A DNA stretch of 64,000 nt from Hyaloscypha bicolor E (lineage: Eukaryota; Ascomycota; Leotiomycetes; Helotiales; Hyaloscyphaceae): contig NW_020194512.1 of assembly GCF_002865645.1 (NCBI RefSeq), positions 779,119-843,118 of the forward strand, in the 5' to 3' direction. A program made the translations under genes and the position numbers. Positions 13,210 through 25,660 of the stretch are shown one piece after another (position 1 is the first letter of the stretch; the number at the start of each line of letters is the position of its first letter). Under the pieces are notes generated by a model. It saw only the letters and a list, made by a program, of their open reading frames with translations. It searched no databases and was not told where the DNA came from.

Positions 13210-15672
13210 ATGGCAGCCAGCTGGGCTGAAGGCCACGCTGACATTGGCCAATTTGTGCCATCCCTTTTGGATGAGGACGACACAGACATCGACGCAAGTT
13301 ACCGACGCTACTCCATTGCGACAATTTACCGCACTAGCTTCCATATCGAACATCGGCGGAGTTGTCCCGTTAATCTTCTAGCTGTTGATCTGCCGGTAGC
13401 TAAGCTAGAATCGTGGCTAAAAAAGGTTACAAGGCATTCCACGTTAGATGGCGCGTATACTATGGCTTACCAAAAGGCCTCTGCGTCGAGGCGAAGGAAT
13501 TGCCCAGCATGTGGCATGATAATTGAGACGATGAGATTCTTTTGGCAACCGAGCAAATTCAATAAGGACTCCTTCAGCTGGAGGGTCCATGACGGTCTCG
13601 TTATCACCCGGCATCCGGCGTCCAATGATCACCTAGAATTTCTCACTAAATATGGTCAGTAAGCTCTATTTTGGTATGAAGCTACGATTACAACATGTCT
13701 TTGTAGCTAGACATAATACGGTAGCGCTGACTTGCACAGGCGACCAGTCTCTCTCCCTGTCTATTAACCGGAAGCCTTTTGTTGGGCCCAAGTCCAGACA
13801 ACAGCATCTACGTATACGTAATACACTAGTTGGGAACTTTTCTGAAGAAGCAATATGCTGGGCGAAGGAATGGATTGATCGCTGCAATCAGGAACACACG
13901 ACGTGTTCTGCCACCAACAAGGCAGCTAGACTACCTACTCGCGTCTTAGACCTGGAGACTGGGCTCCCGCACAATGGCATCAAGCTGGCTGACACAAAAG
14001 GGATATCCAGTCGATACGTTTGCTTGAGCCATTGCTGGGGCAAGAGCCGCAACAAGCATCTTACGACGATGGCAAACTTGAAAGCCAACAGGGCGTCGAT
14101 TCCACTTGATCAACTACCTCGAACTATGCAGGATGCGATAACAGTTACACGAAAGTTTGGCATTCGCTATCTCTGGATCGATAGCCTTTGTATAGTGCAA
14201 GATAGCATTGAGGACTGGTCGCACGAAGCAGCGCAGATGGCAAGCACTTACGAGAATTCCTTCTTTACGATCGGAGCTACATCGGCCGGAAGCGACGACG
14301 ATGGGTTCCTCTCCCGGTTTGATACGCACCTGAAGCTTCAAGTCAAAACAAGAGAAGGCACATTGCAGGAATTGTATGTGCAGCGAGTAGCACTCCCTGA
14401 GGACATGCTGCCAGAATCTCAACCGCTTCTTCGACGAGCTTGGTGCTACCAGGAAAGGCTGCTTTCTTCGAGAATGCTACACTTTACCAAGAGGGAACTC
14501 TGGTGGGAATGTAGGAATAAACATGACTGCGTGTGTGGTAACATAAGCAATCATTATGGGACACGTATGATGTTGCTGGAAAAACCTAGATTATATGAGT
14601 ACATGGCACATCCACGAATCTGGCGTCAAATCGTCGAGACCTACTCTGACCTGAATATGACCCTGGAGAAAGACAAGTTGCCAGCTTTGTCTGGCCTTGC
14701 TCAAAGGGTACAAAACTTGAGGAAGGACGATTATCTCGCTGGATTGTGGTCGCAGACGTTGGTCGATGATCTGTGCTGGCGGGCTTCCAGCTGCGAAGGC
14801 CGGCCACGAGAATGGCGGGCGCCGTCCTGGAGCTGGGCAGCAGTTAATGGCCATATCACATGGGATGAAACGAGCCTCAGTCCGCAAGGCATCTTCATTA
14901 ATGACGGGACCTATGCCGCCGATGTTGATGTTATTGCTTGCGAGACCGTTCAGATTGGTGAAGATCGGACGGGTGGAGTTCAGTCTGGCTTCCTTACCAT
15001 ACGAGGGAAGCTTAGTCCAGCTAGGTCAGTACGAGCAGGGTTTTATTCTTTTCCATCAATACTTGTAAACAAAACCTGAGCAGTGAAGCTTCACAATTAC
15101 TCCGTGAATTCTACCAGGGAGGCAACACAGCCGGCCACCCGTCCAAGCAATTTTTCTCCTATTAAACCGCTTTATTTCAAGGGACGATATTACTCTGCTA
15201 ATCTCATAACAGGATATACTTCCTCGAGCATAAGCACGAGCCGTCCAGAAGTAGAAGAAGCAATTGGTTATCTCGCATCTGTAAAAGTGATGATCAAGTA
15301 ATTCTACAAGATAAAGGGCATGCTAGGCATAAACCATGCCAGGTAGAGATTCCCACCAGCAGCGTTTTGTCGGCTACCGGCCGGCACTTTCCCTTTTTGC
15401 CTGATACTCCCATTGGCTGTGACTTGAAAAGTATAACTGGCCGTCTATTCAAGCTTCGAATGTTTCGAAACACTGATACCCAACCGACGACAATAGAAAT
15501 ATTCGGAGCGTCACGATGCTTCATAAGCTATATGATCATCCGACTTGTGGCAGACGGCAGTGGAAACTACGAACGGATCGGATGGGCAAAATTTTGGGAT
15601 AGTCTGGTCGAAAATGTTGACTTCCCTGAGCTTTTGGACGGTGAGACAGAGGTAGTGATTACTATTGTATAG
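13210..15672 (+). CDS. HET-domain protein (heterokaryon incompatibility type)
   Basis: HET proteins trigger cell death after non-self recognition in filamentous fungi. My model has exons 13210-13654, 13740-15024 and 15360-15672, giving 680 residues. Intron 1 (85 nt) has GTCAGT, a CTGAC branch site and CACAG, and it joins the frames exactly. HET landmarks are YVCLSHCWG (about residues 241-249), the following LPRTMQDAI, YLWIDSLCIVQD and RAWCYQERL (381-389), then APSWSWAAV (509-517). The C-terminal exon carries YERIGWAKF, the usual HET-protein tail motif. Intron 2 as modelled is 335 nt (GTCAGT to CACCAG), long for this genome. If it is not spliced, the protein ends at a TGA at 15077-15079. The gene lies between inverted repeats. 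No partner domain such as NACHT or a lipase is fused. The domain call is firm; the 3' structure is uncertain. Confidence 0.85.
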
Positions 15673-16089
15673 ATGGTACATAGCTTGCCCTCCGCTAGCT
15701 CGATGTGGCATAGTGTAGATGCCGCTATAGGAGAGGCCCTAAGGTGCGCATGAGACGCGAGGAGACGCGACCCTTTCCCGCTCGGCGGAATTCGCTCATT
15801 CCAGTCACACAAGGCTGATCGCCCTGAATGCCTGGTGCAGGTCTTATCTGGTGTTGCGCTTCACCATCAGGCCTCCGAAATTCGAATCGCTGGCGACATC
15901 GACGATGTAGCAGGGGGTGAATCTTGGACATCAGATTGTGCGATAAGCAAATCGACTGCGACAGTGACCAAGACCTTCCGGTTTCGCTCACTGTGTGAGT
16001 ATGCTGTGGACCAAGGGCTGGAGAATCATGGGACATCATATATGCAACGGCAAACTGATAAGGGAGAGCATAAAATAGAAACTCTTATT
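15673..16089. other. No confident gene; 3' flank of HET gene
   Basis: Normal-composition DNA with overlapping open frames on both strands (a 100-codon plus frame with GTG start and a 104-codon minus frame with ATG). Neither shows recognisable motifs, and their overlap suggests chance openness in GC-balanced DNA. Confidence 0.4.
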
Positions 16090-16136
16090 TTTCGTCTCGT
16101 GACACCGTGCGTCTCGGCACAGAGGGAAGCACGTTA
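16090..16136. repeat. Right terminal inverted repeat of putative HET-carrying element
   Basis: This is the partner of the repeat at 12575-12620. Its outer end reads ACGTTA on the plus strand. The flanking sequence AGCTATC does not repeat the left flank beyond TA. Confidence 0.55.
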
Positions 16137-16209
16137 AGCTATCTATAATTGTTTATAAAGATTATCCACCTGACTTTCCTTCATCAATATCATGCATTTA
16201 GCTTCACGA

Positions 16210-16890
16210 TTACTCTATAATTATCTTATCGCTCCAGATGCCTGTGTCTTGTTGGGTCTTGAAGTTAGGCGCGGAAGCAACTGGATATCCATTCCCTTTC
16301 TCGCCATTGAAACTTTGCAGAATAATTACACAAGCAGTAGCTCGCTGTTTATTTGTGGCCCCGGACTGGTCACTAGCGTTATTGCTAAACGTAATTGGCT
16401 CTCCTTCGACGTTACCCACTTCAAGAGCATTATTTAGCGCATTAATGAACAGGTTACGGTCAGGTAGACAGATGCAGGGAATTGGGACAAACTGCCTGTT
16501 AAATCTACTATAACTGCCTATTTGGAGGATATTGGGGTCAGATCCTCTGACGACCCCGAATTCTGGGACGAGTATCTTATTAACCTCTCTATAGTATAGA
16601 TAGGCATTTACAGAGATTAGAAGAGCAAAGGCTACGACAAGATTTATAGTTATAACTCGAGTTCTTAGTCATATATAGGAGTAGCTTGAATTGAAATAAT
16701 ATAAAGGAGATATTAGGTAAGGTATTACCAAAGGTAAACCCGGATACTTTATATTATTAATATATTTATTTTTATCTAGCAAGTTTCTATTTTTAATAAT
16801 ACTATACTCTATAAATAGTAGAATCCTCAAATAGCCCTCTCTAAGAGTAATTTTAGTTCTATAAACTAAATCTGGTACTAGAGGAGCCAT
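16210..16890 (-). pseudogene. Unknown membrane-type protein, one RIP stop
   Basis: A single minus-strand frame of 227 codons runs from ATG 16890 to a stop at 16210-16212, with only one internal stop, TGA at 16669-16671 (CGA-to-TGA would explain it). Before the stop the product starts MAPLVPDLV and is AT-biased. After it comes a hydrophobic segment (ITINLVVAFALLISV) likely to span a membrane, then a soluble C-terminal part of about 125 residues with PCICLPDRN, ALEVGNVEGEPITFSNNAS and a C-terminal IIIE. This half has good codon use and no stops. I do not recognise the family. It is divergent from the R-SNARE pseudogene at 17020 with 129 bp between starts, and part of the same segment recurs in heavily RIPped form near 19.0-19.2 kb. 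It could be nearly functional if the TGA is read through or spliced out. Confidence 0.5.
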
Positions 16891-17019
16891 TTTCTCTTTT
16901 TAATATCCTTATATCTGAACGTAATACTAACAGATTATATTTACGTTATCTAATTAAGTTACTATAATACCAGATACCCCCCAAGTAATGTTTTTTTTAG
17001 TCTATTAACTTATAATAAA

Positions 17020-17292
17020 ATGGCGAGTGCTTTGCAAGTATAAGTCAATGCTACTATTCGTACTATGCGAGAAACCATAAATAGTATACTAGAACGAGAG
17101 GAACGTATGGATTTATTTAAAGACAGAACTAATGGCCTATCTATAACTTCTTATAGTTCTTATAATAAGGCTAATCAAGTATATAAGCATATATACTAGA
17201 AGGATATTAAGGGATGCATGTATTTAATTAGTAGTATTACTATCTTATTAGCCGTGATTATTATTCTATTTATTATGGCTTTGGGGTTATAA
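17020..17292 (+). pseudogene. Synaptobrevin-like R-SNARE pseudogene with two RIP stops
   Basis: The frame from ATG 17020 to TAA 17290-17292 is 91 codons with stops at codon 8 (TAA, from CAA) and before a KD pair near the membrane (TAG, from TGG). Both are the changes RIP makes. The product has the layout of a short VAMP/Snc-type R-SNARE: a heptad-patterned motif beginning VNATIRTMRETINSILERE, in which the Arg of ILERE sits where the zero-layer Arg of synaptobrevins lies, then RTNGLS and a polar linker. This is followed by a basic KDIKG juxtamembrane stretch and a C-terminal membrane anchor (SITILLAVIIILFIMALGL). There is no longin domain. R-SNAREs drive vesicle fusion at the plasma membrane or endosomes. 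A second, heavily mutated copy lies near 19.34 kb. Confidence 0.7.
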
Positions 17293-17732
17293 TATTATAA
17301 CTATTAATAGTAGAAAAATGAGCTGGGCTAAAAGGAATAAAGGAGAGGTATTTGTGGATTAAGTATAGAAGCCGAAGAGAAATTTCATAGTAACTTTCCC
17401 TATAATGGCGTAATATTGATTTATTAAAGATATTATAAAAAATAACGAGTGGATTAGATACTAAAGCTTGAAAGAAGTAATATATACGAAAAATGCAAAT
17501 ATAAAGTAACCTCAAAAGTTCTTTACTAAAGCTAATTTCTTATACTTTCTCTAATGCGTTTTGAAAGCCAAGTCTGCTCTAATTTCTCGTTACGGCCAGC
17601 TTCCTCTAGTATTAATCTGCCATATATCGGGTTCTTAGATCCATTAATATACTAAACTCGTATTAATACTTCTATATTCCCGTTATTTGAATTTCATAAC
17701 CTCGAAGTATAACATTAAACGAAAGTGCGCTA
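17293..17732. repeat. 3' flank of R-SNARE copy, part of duplicated segment
   Basis: Moderately AT-rich and not coding as far as I can see. Stretches here (for example CTGCCATATATCGGG) have counterparts near 19.68 kb in which every difference is C-to-T or G-to-A, showing that both are copies of the same segment with different RIP loads. Confidence 0.5.
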
Positions 17733-17867
17733 GTCTCTGCACCCTGTTTCTGCACCCTGGTCTCTGCACCCTGTTTCTGCACCCTGGTCTCTGCACCCTG
17801 GTCTCTGCACCCTGGTCTCTATACCCTGGTCTCTATACCCTGTTTCTACACCCCGTTTTTGCACCCC
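17733..17867 (+). repeat. Tandem array of a 13/14-nt C-rich unit
   Basis: About ten units alternate between GTCTCTGCACCCTG (14 nt) and TTTCTGCACCCTG (13 nt), decaying at the 3' end to TTTCTACACCCCG and TTTTTGCACCCC. Later units show GCA-to-ATA type RIP changes. It is not telomeric (no TTAGGG/CCCTAA) and has no spacers. RIPped relatives of the array are visible near 20.18-20.24 kb and possibly 21.25-21.31 kb. Confidence 0.85.
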
Positions 17868-20800
17868 ACCATGATTAAGGCGTATTAAGGTTTGTAGCCG
17901 GAGACGATAGCCCCGGTATTAGTAGTAACGCCACGTGACTATTACTATCTGCACTTATAATATTAAAGTATAGAAAAGAAAGTTAACTTTATTAGTATAA
18001 ATAAATCTCAGTTTTTATATACATTACCCTTTATATACCAAATCAAGGGCCTAGAAAGACCCTGAGGTAGCTTACTGGAATTTCAAACAAGAAAAGCAGT
18101 AATAAAATAATAGAACCTAGATAAGAAACTACTTGCTATAAGCCTCTTTATATAAAAATTAATATAAAAATTATTAATAGTATTATAACTCTAGTATAAG
18201 TAATAGCTCCTATATACTAGCTAGTTATATCTCCTTTCTCTATTCCTATAATTAAATTAAAACCCTATATCTCCGATTATACTTAATATAAAATAGTAAT
18301 AGGTATAATAAAAGAAATAAAGCATAATATAGCTAATAAATAGACCCCTAATCTCAGAAGGAAAGCTATAATAGAAAGTATTAAATAGATAAATATAGCT
18401 GCTATAATAGCCAAGAATCCCAAGCCAAAAAAAAAGAGCTTTAAATAATTATAGGTATAACTTTTACTATAATTCCTTTCAGAGATTAAAGAAACTAGAT
18501 GACTTTATTACTAATAAAGCTTATAATATTTAATAGTAATTTATAATATATTATATTATAAATAAATCTAATATAAAATTACTTGATATCTAATAAATAA
18601 TTTCTTGGAATTAATACCTTAATTTTATTGAGATTAGAAGTAGTAGTACCTATAGTACTCTGAACCTTACTAGTAGTAGCCAGAAGAGCTATTATTAGGG
18701 CGCTTGCGGTACTTTATACTTTGCTTTAGAAAGGTTAAGTAAGATCGGGAAAGTTATATGGCTTAATTAAGGGATTTAGTAAATAGATATTAGTAAAGTT
18801 AAACTATAATTAAGAACTTATTAGCTAGAACAAGAAATGAAAGAGTAATAGAATTTGTATAGTTAAAGTTATAATACCTGCTTTTATAGTTTTGTTCCAG
18901 GCAAGTAAATTAATTACTAATACCGTATAATAAAGAGCAAAAGAGAAAAAGATTACTAGGGCTGCTATTTTCAGTAAGCTTTTAATTTATAGTATTATGA
19001 GATATAAATTTAAAATTAATTTGAAATTAAGTAAGCCCGAGCTTAGCTATAGCAAGAGTATATACTCAGAAATAAATATAATTTAGGGTAAAGTATTCTT
19101 AAATAGCTCTAGTCTAAGATTAGAATTTATATTTATATAGAACTAAAAATAGTATATTTAGTATTTACCTAATAGTAGGGCCTATTCTGGTATCTGAGGA
19201 TCCTATTTCTTTTACTAGTATTTCTATTTCTGGAAGTAGTACTAATAAGTTATCTTTTGCCCAAATATATTATTTTCTTATATATAAGCTATTATAACTT
19301 GTTTTCTGGCTAGTAAGTCTTCTAATTTATTTATTAACCTATAATAAAATAGCGAGTACTTTATAAGTATAAGTTAATAATTATTATAATAAGGAGAACG
19401 TTTTAGATTTATTATAAGGTAAGACTATATAATCTAATAAATAGTAACTTTTATATAGTAATATAACTTGAAGTTTTATTAACTAGAAATAGTAATAGAT
19501 CTCAAGTATCCAAAAGTACTACTTTCTATATTAAGAAACTAAATAGATATATATTCTCAAAGGCCTCTTACTAAAACTAATTCTTTATATAGCTTACTTA
19601 TTAATTTTAACCCTGGCTTCGGAAATATTAGCTAGTAGCTATACTAACTTCTTATTATAACTTTATCTCTTTAGTATTAACCTATTATATATTAAGTTCT
19701 TAAAGCTATTAGTATATATATTACTAAAAGTACTATTAGAATATTCGGGACTTATATCTTAAATACTATTATTATTAAGTTTATAATTTCGAATTATAAT
19801 ATTATTATTACGGAAAATAAAATAAGTAAAAATAATTCCGAACTTTCTTTAGAGATATATAACTAGTAGAAGATAAAAAGAGAGGATATTTTTAATATCT
19901 ATAGTATTTATAGTAATTTTATTATAGTAAAAGACTTAAGATATAAAATAAAATATTTTAAGATAACTAAAATATATTAAATACTAATTAAGATTTTCGA
20001 GGAAAGCTTATATATTAAAAGATTTATTATTAAGTAAAGTCATTTTTGCTTTAGTAAAATAAGTTATCTTATAAGAATTAGGAAAGAAATAAACTCTTTT
20101 TAAACTTATATTAATAGTTTAAATCTCTAGTATTCGAGTTTTATAGCCTCTAAGGATAATGAGATTCCTACTAAATAATTCTTTATATCCTAGTTTCTAT
20201 ATCCTGGTTTCTATATCTATTTCTATACCCTATATTATAAAGAAGGCTAAAATGTTATAAGAAGAATATGAGTTATAGTAAGAGACTTAGACCGGGTTAG
20301 TATTTATAAGAGAGTTTAATATCTGCTTTTCTAAACTAGAAATAATAATAGTATATTTATATTTGATTTATCTTATAAATAATTAAGAATAGGAAAATTA
20401 ATAGGAAATAAGAATAGAAATAACTATTAATATAATAAATTCTAATTCCTAATATAATTCATTTATAGCTTTCTTTATTTTTCTCTATTTTTATAAATAA
20501 TATATACTATTATTAATTTCTATAATACTTATATCTTTAATATTAAAAGCTCTTATTTAGAAGTACTAGAAAGTGCTTTGGCCTTATTAGTTAGTATCTA
20601 GAAGATATAAGCTACTCTCTAAATAGTATAAAAATAACTATTTTAAATAATTCTAGTTATTACTAAAGTTATTATATAATAAGAATCCCTGGATATCTTA
20701 TTAACTTTCTAGACTAAGGGATTAGCGGGCTTAATCCGGGGTTTATAGTTATACTATAGTAGTAATAATAAGAATAATAATAGTACTAATAATATTCTAA

Positions 20801-23800
20801 AAGTATATTTTAAAGTAAGTTAATAAAATATCTATTTAGGTCTAGCTAATTATTTATTTGTATTATTTTTAATAGGAGTTAATTATAAGATAGCTATAAT
20901 AATAATAATAGATATAACTGGTTTAATACTTAATTATTATATCCTGATTTATTATTATAACTTAGTAAAGTTTATAATAATTATATAATAATCTTATTTC
21001 AAAATAGAACTTTATAATAGTATTAGAAACGGGCTCTTCTTTCCGGAGCCAGAACTAGCTCTAGGTAAGGTACTTTTTTTAGTAATTATATATTTTCTTC
21101 TCTAAATCAAACTGCCTACTTCCTAAATATAGTAAACTAATAATATTAAACTAATATTAAGTCAAGTAAATAGTCTATATTCTACTTTTTTTAGATATAA
21201 AAAGTAGAAATATATAATAAAATATAGTACTTATAAAGACCTCTATCCCCTATCTATATTACTAGTATTTATATCCTATTTATATATCCTATTTCTATAT
21301 ATACTAGAACTAAGATACTAATTTCTAATATTTATATTTAATATAATAAAAAAAATTTAGCTTATAAATAACTTAGAAAGAATTACTAAAAAGAATAGAT
21401 TAAGAATTTAGTAACTTCTAAACCTTATAATACTATTTAATCTATAAGGTAATAGAAATTATAGATCTAGTATTACTCTTAAACTCTTTAATAGATTACT
21501 TATTTATAATTTGCTATTTCTCTGCCTTTATTAGGTTTCTTTTACTTCTATATTTCATTATATTAGTAATATATATAATAGATTAAATATAAAATTTGAA
21601 AAAAGTAATAGAGATATTACTTTTCTATTATAATAAGAATATAAAAGATATTAAGATCGAGAACTATATTGGCTTTATATAAGTCTCTTTTAGTTTAGCT
21701 AGTCTACTAATTATTTACGGGAAGTTTAAAAGAATAGTATATGGTTCCCTAGTAATAATAGAGCTAATATTTATTATAAGCTATTCTCGAGAATATAAAG
21801 TATTTCAAGCTATAGATAATATTAAGGTTAAAGCTTTAAATAAAGGCTTATTATATACTTCTATTTTTATCTTTTATATAATTAATAATACTTTCTAGTT
21901 CTATTACTATATACTAATACTTTAGTCTTTATTTAATACTAGTACTAAAAAGACTAGTTAATATACTTAACTTATTAAGATTATCCTATATATTATTAGT
22001 AGAACTATTTATATCAAGTTTTATTATACTTATAATATTATAGCCGGATAGAATATAGTAACTATTATTATATATTATACTTATTAGAACTTCCTTACTT
22101 TTATTACTAGTAAAGACTTGGGAATTATTAATTTTTAGATTAAAGATTAATTTTTATCTAATAAGAAATTATTATAGGGAAATATTAAAGACTTCTATAA
22201 TATTAAAGTTATAGCCTGGGGTAGTTTTTTTAATTCTATTTACCGAGTAATTCTTGGATATAGTATAACTAGATTATACTTTATTATTTCCAAATTTAAA
22301 GATAATAGTATTCGGAATAATTAGATAAAACAGAATATTAATACTATTAATATTATAGCTACTATATTTATCTTCTATAATTAAAATATAGCTAGTATAG
22401 TTAAGTTAGGCTAGCTTTATTTAACTACTAACTTGAATAAAGAAACTAAGGTATTTATTCTAAGCCTATATATTCTATTTCTGCTAGTTAGGATAATAAG
22501 TAAAGGCATATATTATCCAAGTTAATAAGAGTCTCTAGAGCTTATTAAATACTATAGAAATAGAAAGAAATAGGCTTTAGCCAAAATAATTATAGTATTT
22601 GCCTTAGTACTAGATACTAGTATTATTAGTATTATAGTAAATAATATATTTATATTAAGCTACTAGAACCTAGTATAAGGTCCGAGATAAAGTAAGATAT
22701 AATATAATAGAGAAAAAGGAAAGTTATTATATCTTCTAATTTCAAACTTTTAGTTATAACTTTTCTTTATATTAGTAACCTAACTATTTATTTATTTAAG
22801 TCTTTTATTTAAATATAGGTTTAATTATTTGAATTTAAAATACTTCTAATTATCTAGTCTTATGAAATTCTGGATTAGAAACCAAAACGGTATTAGGACT
22901 AAAACCGGTTCTAGCCTTAGATATTTCCGTATATAGGAATTCCTTTTTAGTATTTACTTATTTCCTAATCTTTAGTAATAAATTAGTATATTTAATAATT
23001 GTAAGTATAATAGTTCAAGAGAGCTCCGCCGCCTATATTATAAATTAGTTATAGCTTTCTCTATAAGTATTCTTATTTATATAGCCCTTTTTAGTTAATT
23101 AGTTTATTTATATTTTACTAGTTAGTTAAAGTCTATCTAGTTTAGCTTAAAAGTCAAGTATAACTTTATATAATAGGGCTTAGTAAAAGCTCTAATTTAC
23201 TAGAACCTTTATTTAATATTAATCTAGCTCTTAACTTATTTATTAGTAATATTATCCCGTTTATTATATAAATATACTTATATATATTACTTCTGAAATA
23301 ATTTACTACTATTATACTCTTTTATAAATCTTACTAGATTATCTAATTAGTAATTATAAGCTCTTTTAGTTCTTACTCAAACTATTATTAAAGTTCGGAT
23401 TTTATAATAGCCTAATTCCTTTATTATTTTAGCTCTTATTTGAGTATTATATTTTCTTTATATAATTTATTTATTCTTGTATTAAAGCTTACTTATATAG
23501 ACTAAATAAGTTTATTAGCTGGATTTAGAAACTTAAGCTAATTTCATATCTTTATAAATATAAGAATCTCCTAAATATAGTCTATTAAACCTATTCTAGT
23601 TACTATACTTATAGATATAGCCTCAAATATAATACTAATTTCTTTATATAATTCCTTATATATCCCGATTAAATAATTACTTATATTTTTCGAAAAGAGG
23701 TACTTTTTCTTTAGTAAGACCTTTTATATATAAGACTTATTAGTTCCTGTTATAAGACAAACTTATAATAGTTTAATTAAGATTTCTATTTTATTCTCTA

Positions 23801-25460
23801 AAATTTTATTAGTAAGAACTAAAAGAAATATAAAAATAGACTTATAAATATACTTTAATAATTCTTTTTAATATTTATTTCTTTACTTATTGCATTTAAG
23901 ATTACTTAATCTAATTAGAGCTATTTAATATATAATACTAAAAAATTAAAAGTTAGAAGTTATTATAAGGGTTTTAAATAGGTACTAATATATTATTTAG
24001 CTTATTTAAGAAGGTATAATATATTATAGAGCCGTTTTTGGACCCTTAAGCTATAATATCTATTTTTAGAAAGTTCTCTTCTAGTTCTATTATTTCTTAA
24101 TAATAACTATTTGAATTTTTAGTATTATATTTTTAAAAAATATTTTCCTAATAAATAATTACTTTAGATATAGAAATAAGGCAAATATAGCCTCTGAACT
24201 AAATTTATACTTATAGAGAAATACTATAAATTAGCTAATAGCTTATAGATCTAAATAAACTAGAAGCCAAAATAGCTACTATATACTTCTATAATAAAAT
24301 AACTTATCTAGCTAGTAATAAGATAATGAATTTATCTTTATTAGATATTAGCCTATATCTAGATCTTTTTAAGAATTACTAAATAGCTTATAATATATCT
24401 ATAATAAGATTATAAATATCTATTTCTATTTCTTTAGTATTATTCTTTTTATAATTCTTTCTATATATATATATATAAGAGTATATAATTATTATATTAC
24501 TATTTAAGCTAGTAATATAATTAGCTTTATAATATTTTTCTTTGGGATAATTCTATGTTTTTTTCTCTTTATATCTTTTTATATTATATTAAATTATAGT
24601 ATAAAAAGGTAATAATATACTAGAATTAATTCAATTATCTAAAAATTACTATTTTTATATAAGAATTAATAGTTTCTTTAGTTTATTACAGGTTCTATTA
24701 TAATTCAAATCTATAGAAACTATATTAGGCTATAATTTCTATTTTAGCTTTAGTTTATATTATAGTAATCTTAATTCCAAAGTTTTAATATCTAGTCCTT
24801 AAACTATATTAAACTATAATATATACTTTCTTTAGTCTTTTAGCTATAGTCTTTATAATATATAGGCTTATTATTTATAATTAAAAGATCTAGAACTATA
24901 AAATAAGCCTAATATATATACTAATTATAATAATACTCAATTTTCTAAGAGCTATAGTTTATATAATAAGAATTCCGGAAAGATAATACTAACTATAATA
25001 TAATATTTATAAATATAGCTATTAGATATTTTATTTTATAGTTATTTTTACTAGTTTAATATATATATTTGGATTACTATACGCCTTTAGCTTTATTTAC
25101 TTATAGGCTCATTTATATATTTAAAAATAAGTTTTCTTATCTTAGAAATATTACTTATAACTATATCTAAAATACTTGCCTAATTATTATAAGGTTCTTA
25201 TAATACAAAATTATATTAAGAAGAAATAGTATTAAAGATATAGGCTATCTTAAAAAAGTAGTATTTATATAAATAAGGTAATATATTAGTTCTATAAAAG
25301 AATTCGGGACAAATATACCTATAATTATTATGAAATTTATATAGTAATAGAAATTATACTAATAAAAGATCTTAATATAAGTTACTGGAATAAATCTATC
25401 CGGTAATTAGGTTTAAAGTAATACTTATTCTATTACTAAGCCTAATATAATTCCGGCTAC
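17868..25460. repeat. AT-rich RIP block with second copy of the SNARE segment
   Basis: Stop-rich, CA/TG-depleted DNA. Between about 18.98 and 20.24 kb it matches 16.8-17.88 kb in order: a region like the 5' part of the unknown minus-strand gene near 19.1 kb, an R-SNARE start (ATAGCGAGTACTTTATAAG against ATGGCGAGTGCTTTGCAAG) near 19.34 kb, then flank and the tandem array. Differences are mostly G-to-A and C-to-T. The rest of the block shows no identifiable protein motif. Confidence 0.65.
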
Positions 25461-25660
25461 TAAGAATTAGCTTATATATATATAATTAATATATATAAAG
25501 ATTATAGAATAGAAAGTTGTATTAAATAATAAAAGAGTTAATTAAATTAGTTAGAAAAGAGCTTAAGTAAAGTATAAAGCTTTAGGAAGTGAGTATATAG
25601 ATCTTAACTAAGCAAAGCGATTATACTAGCCCCTAATTTAGTAATTCTTACTATAATACA
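25461..25660. repeat. LTR, left copy, of the copia element
   Basis: Roughly 180-200 bp match 32223-32413 in direct orientation, including TATATAAAGATTATAGA, AGTATAAAGCTTTAGGAAGT and TACTAGCCCCTAATT. The right end appears to be TACTATAATACA. The left limit is approximate because microsatellite-like TA repeats blur it. Confidence 0.75.

Larger units (their letters stand above)
12575..16136. mobile_element. Candidate 3.56-kb TIR-bounded segment carrying a HET gene
   Basis: The segment is bounded by ~46-bp imperfect inverted repeats and contains one recognisable gene, the HET protein at 13210-15672. It contains no transposase that I can recognise. Outside it lie the 3' end of a forward gene fragment (stop at 12457) and the 3' end of a reverse gene (stop at 16210), so it sits in what would have been the shared 3' intergenic region of two convergent genes. 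Flanking TA dinucleotides would fit a Tc1/mariner-like target choice. Alternatives are two independent inverted MITE copies, or a diverged inverted repeat unrelated to transposition. Confidence 0.4.

Noticed and set aside
17733..17867. CRISPR array or telomere repeat
   Set aside because: Units are contiguous with no unique spacers, and the unit lacks the fungal telomere sequence TTAGGG.
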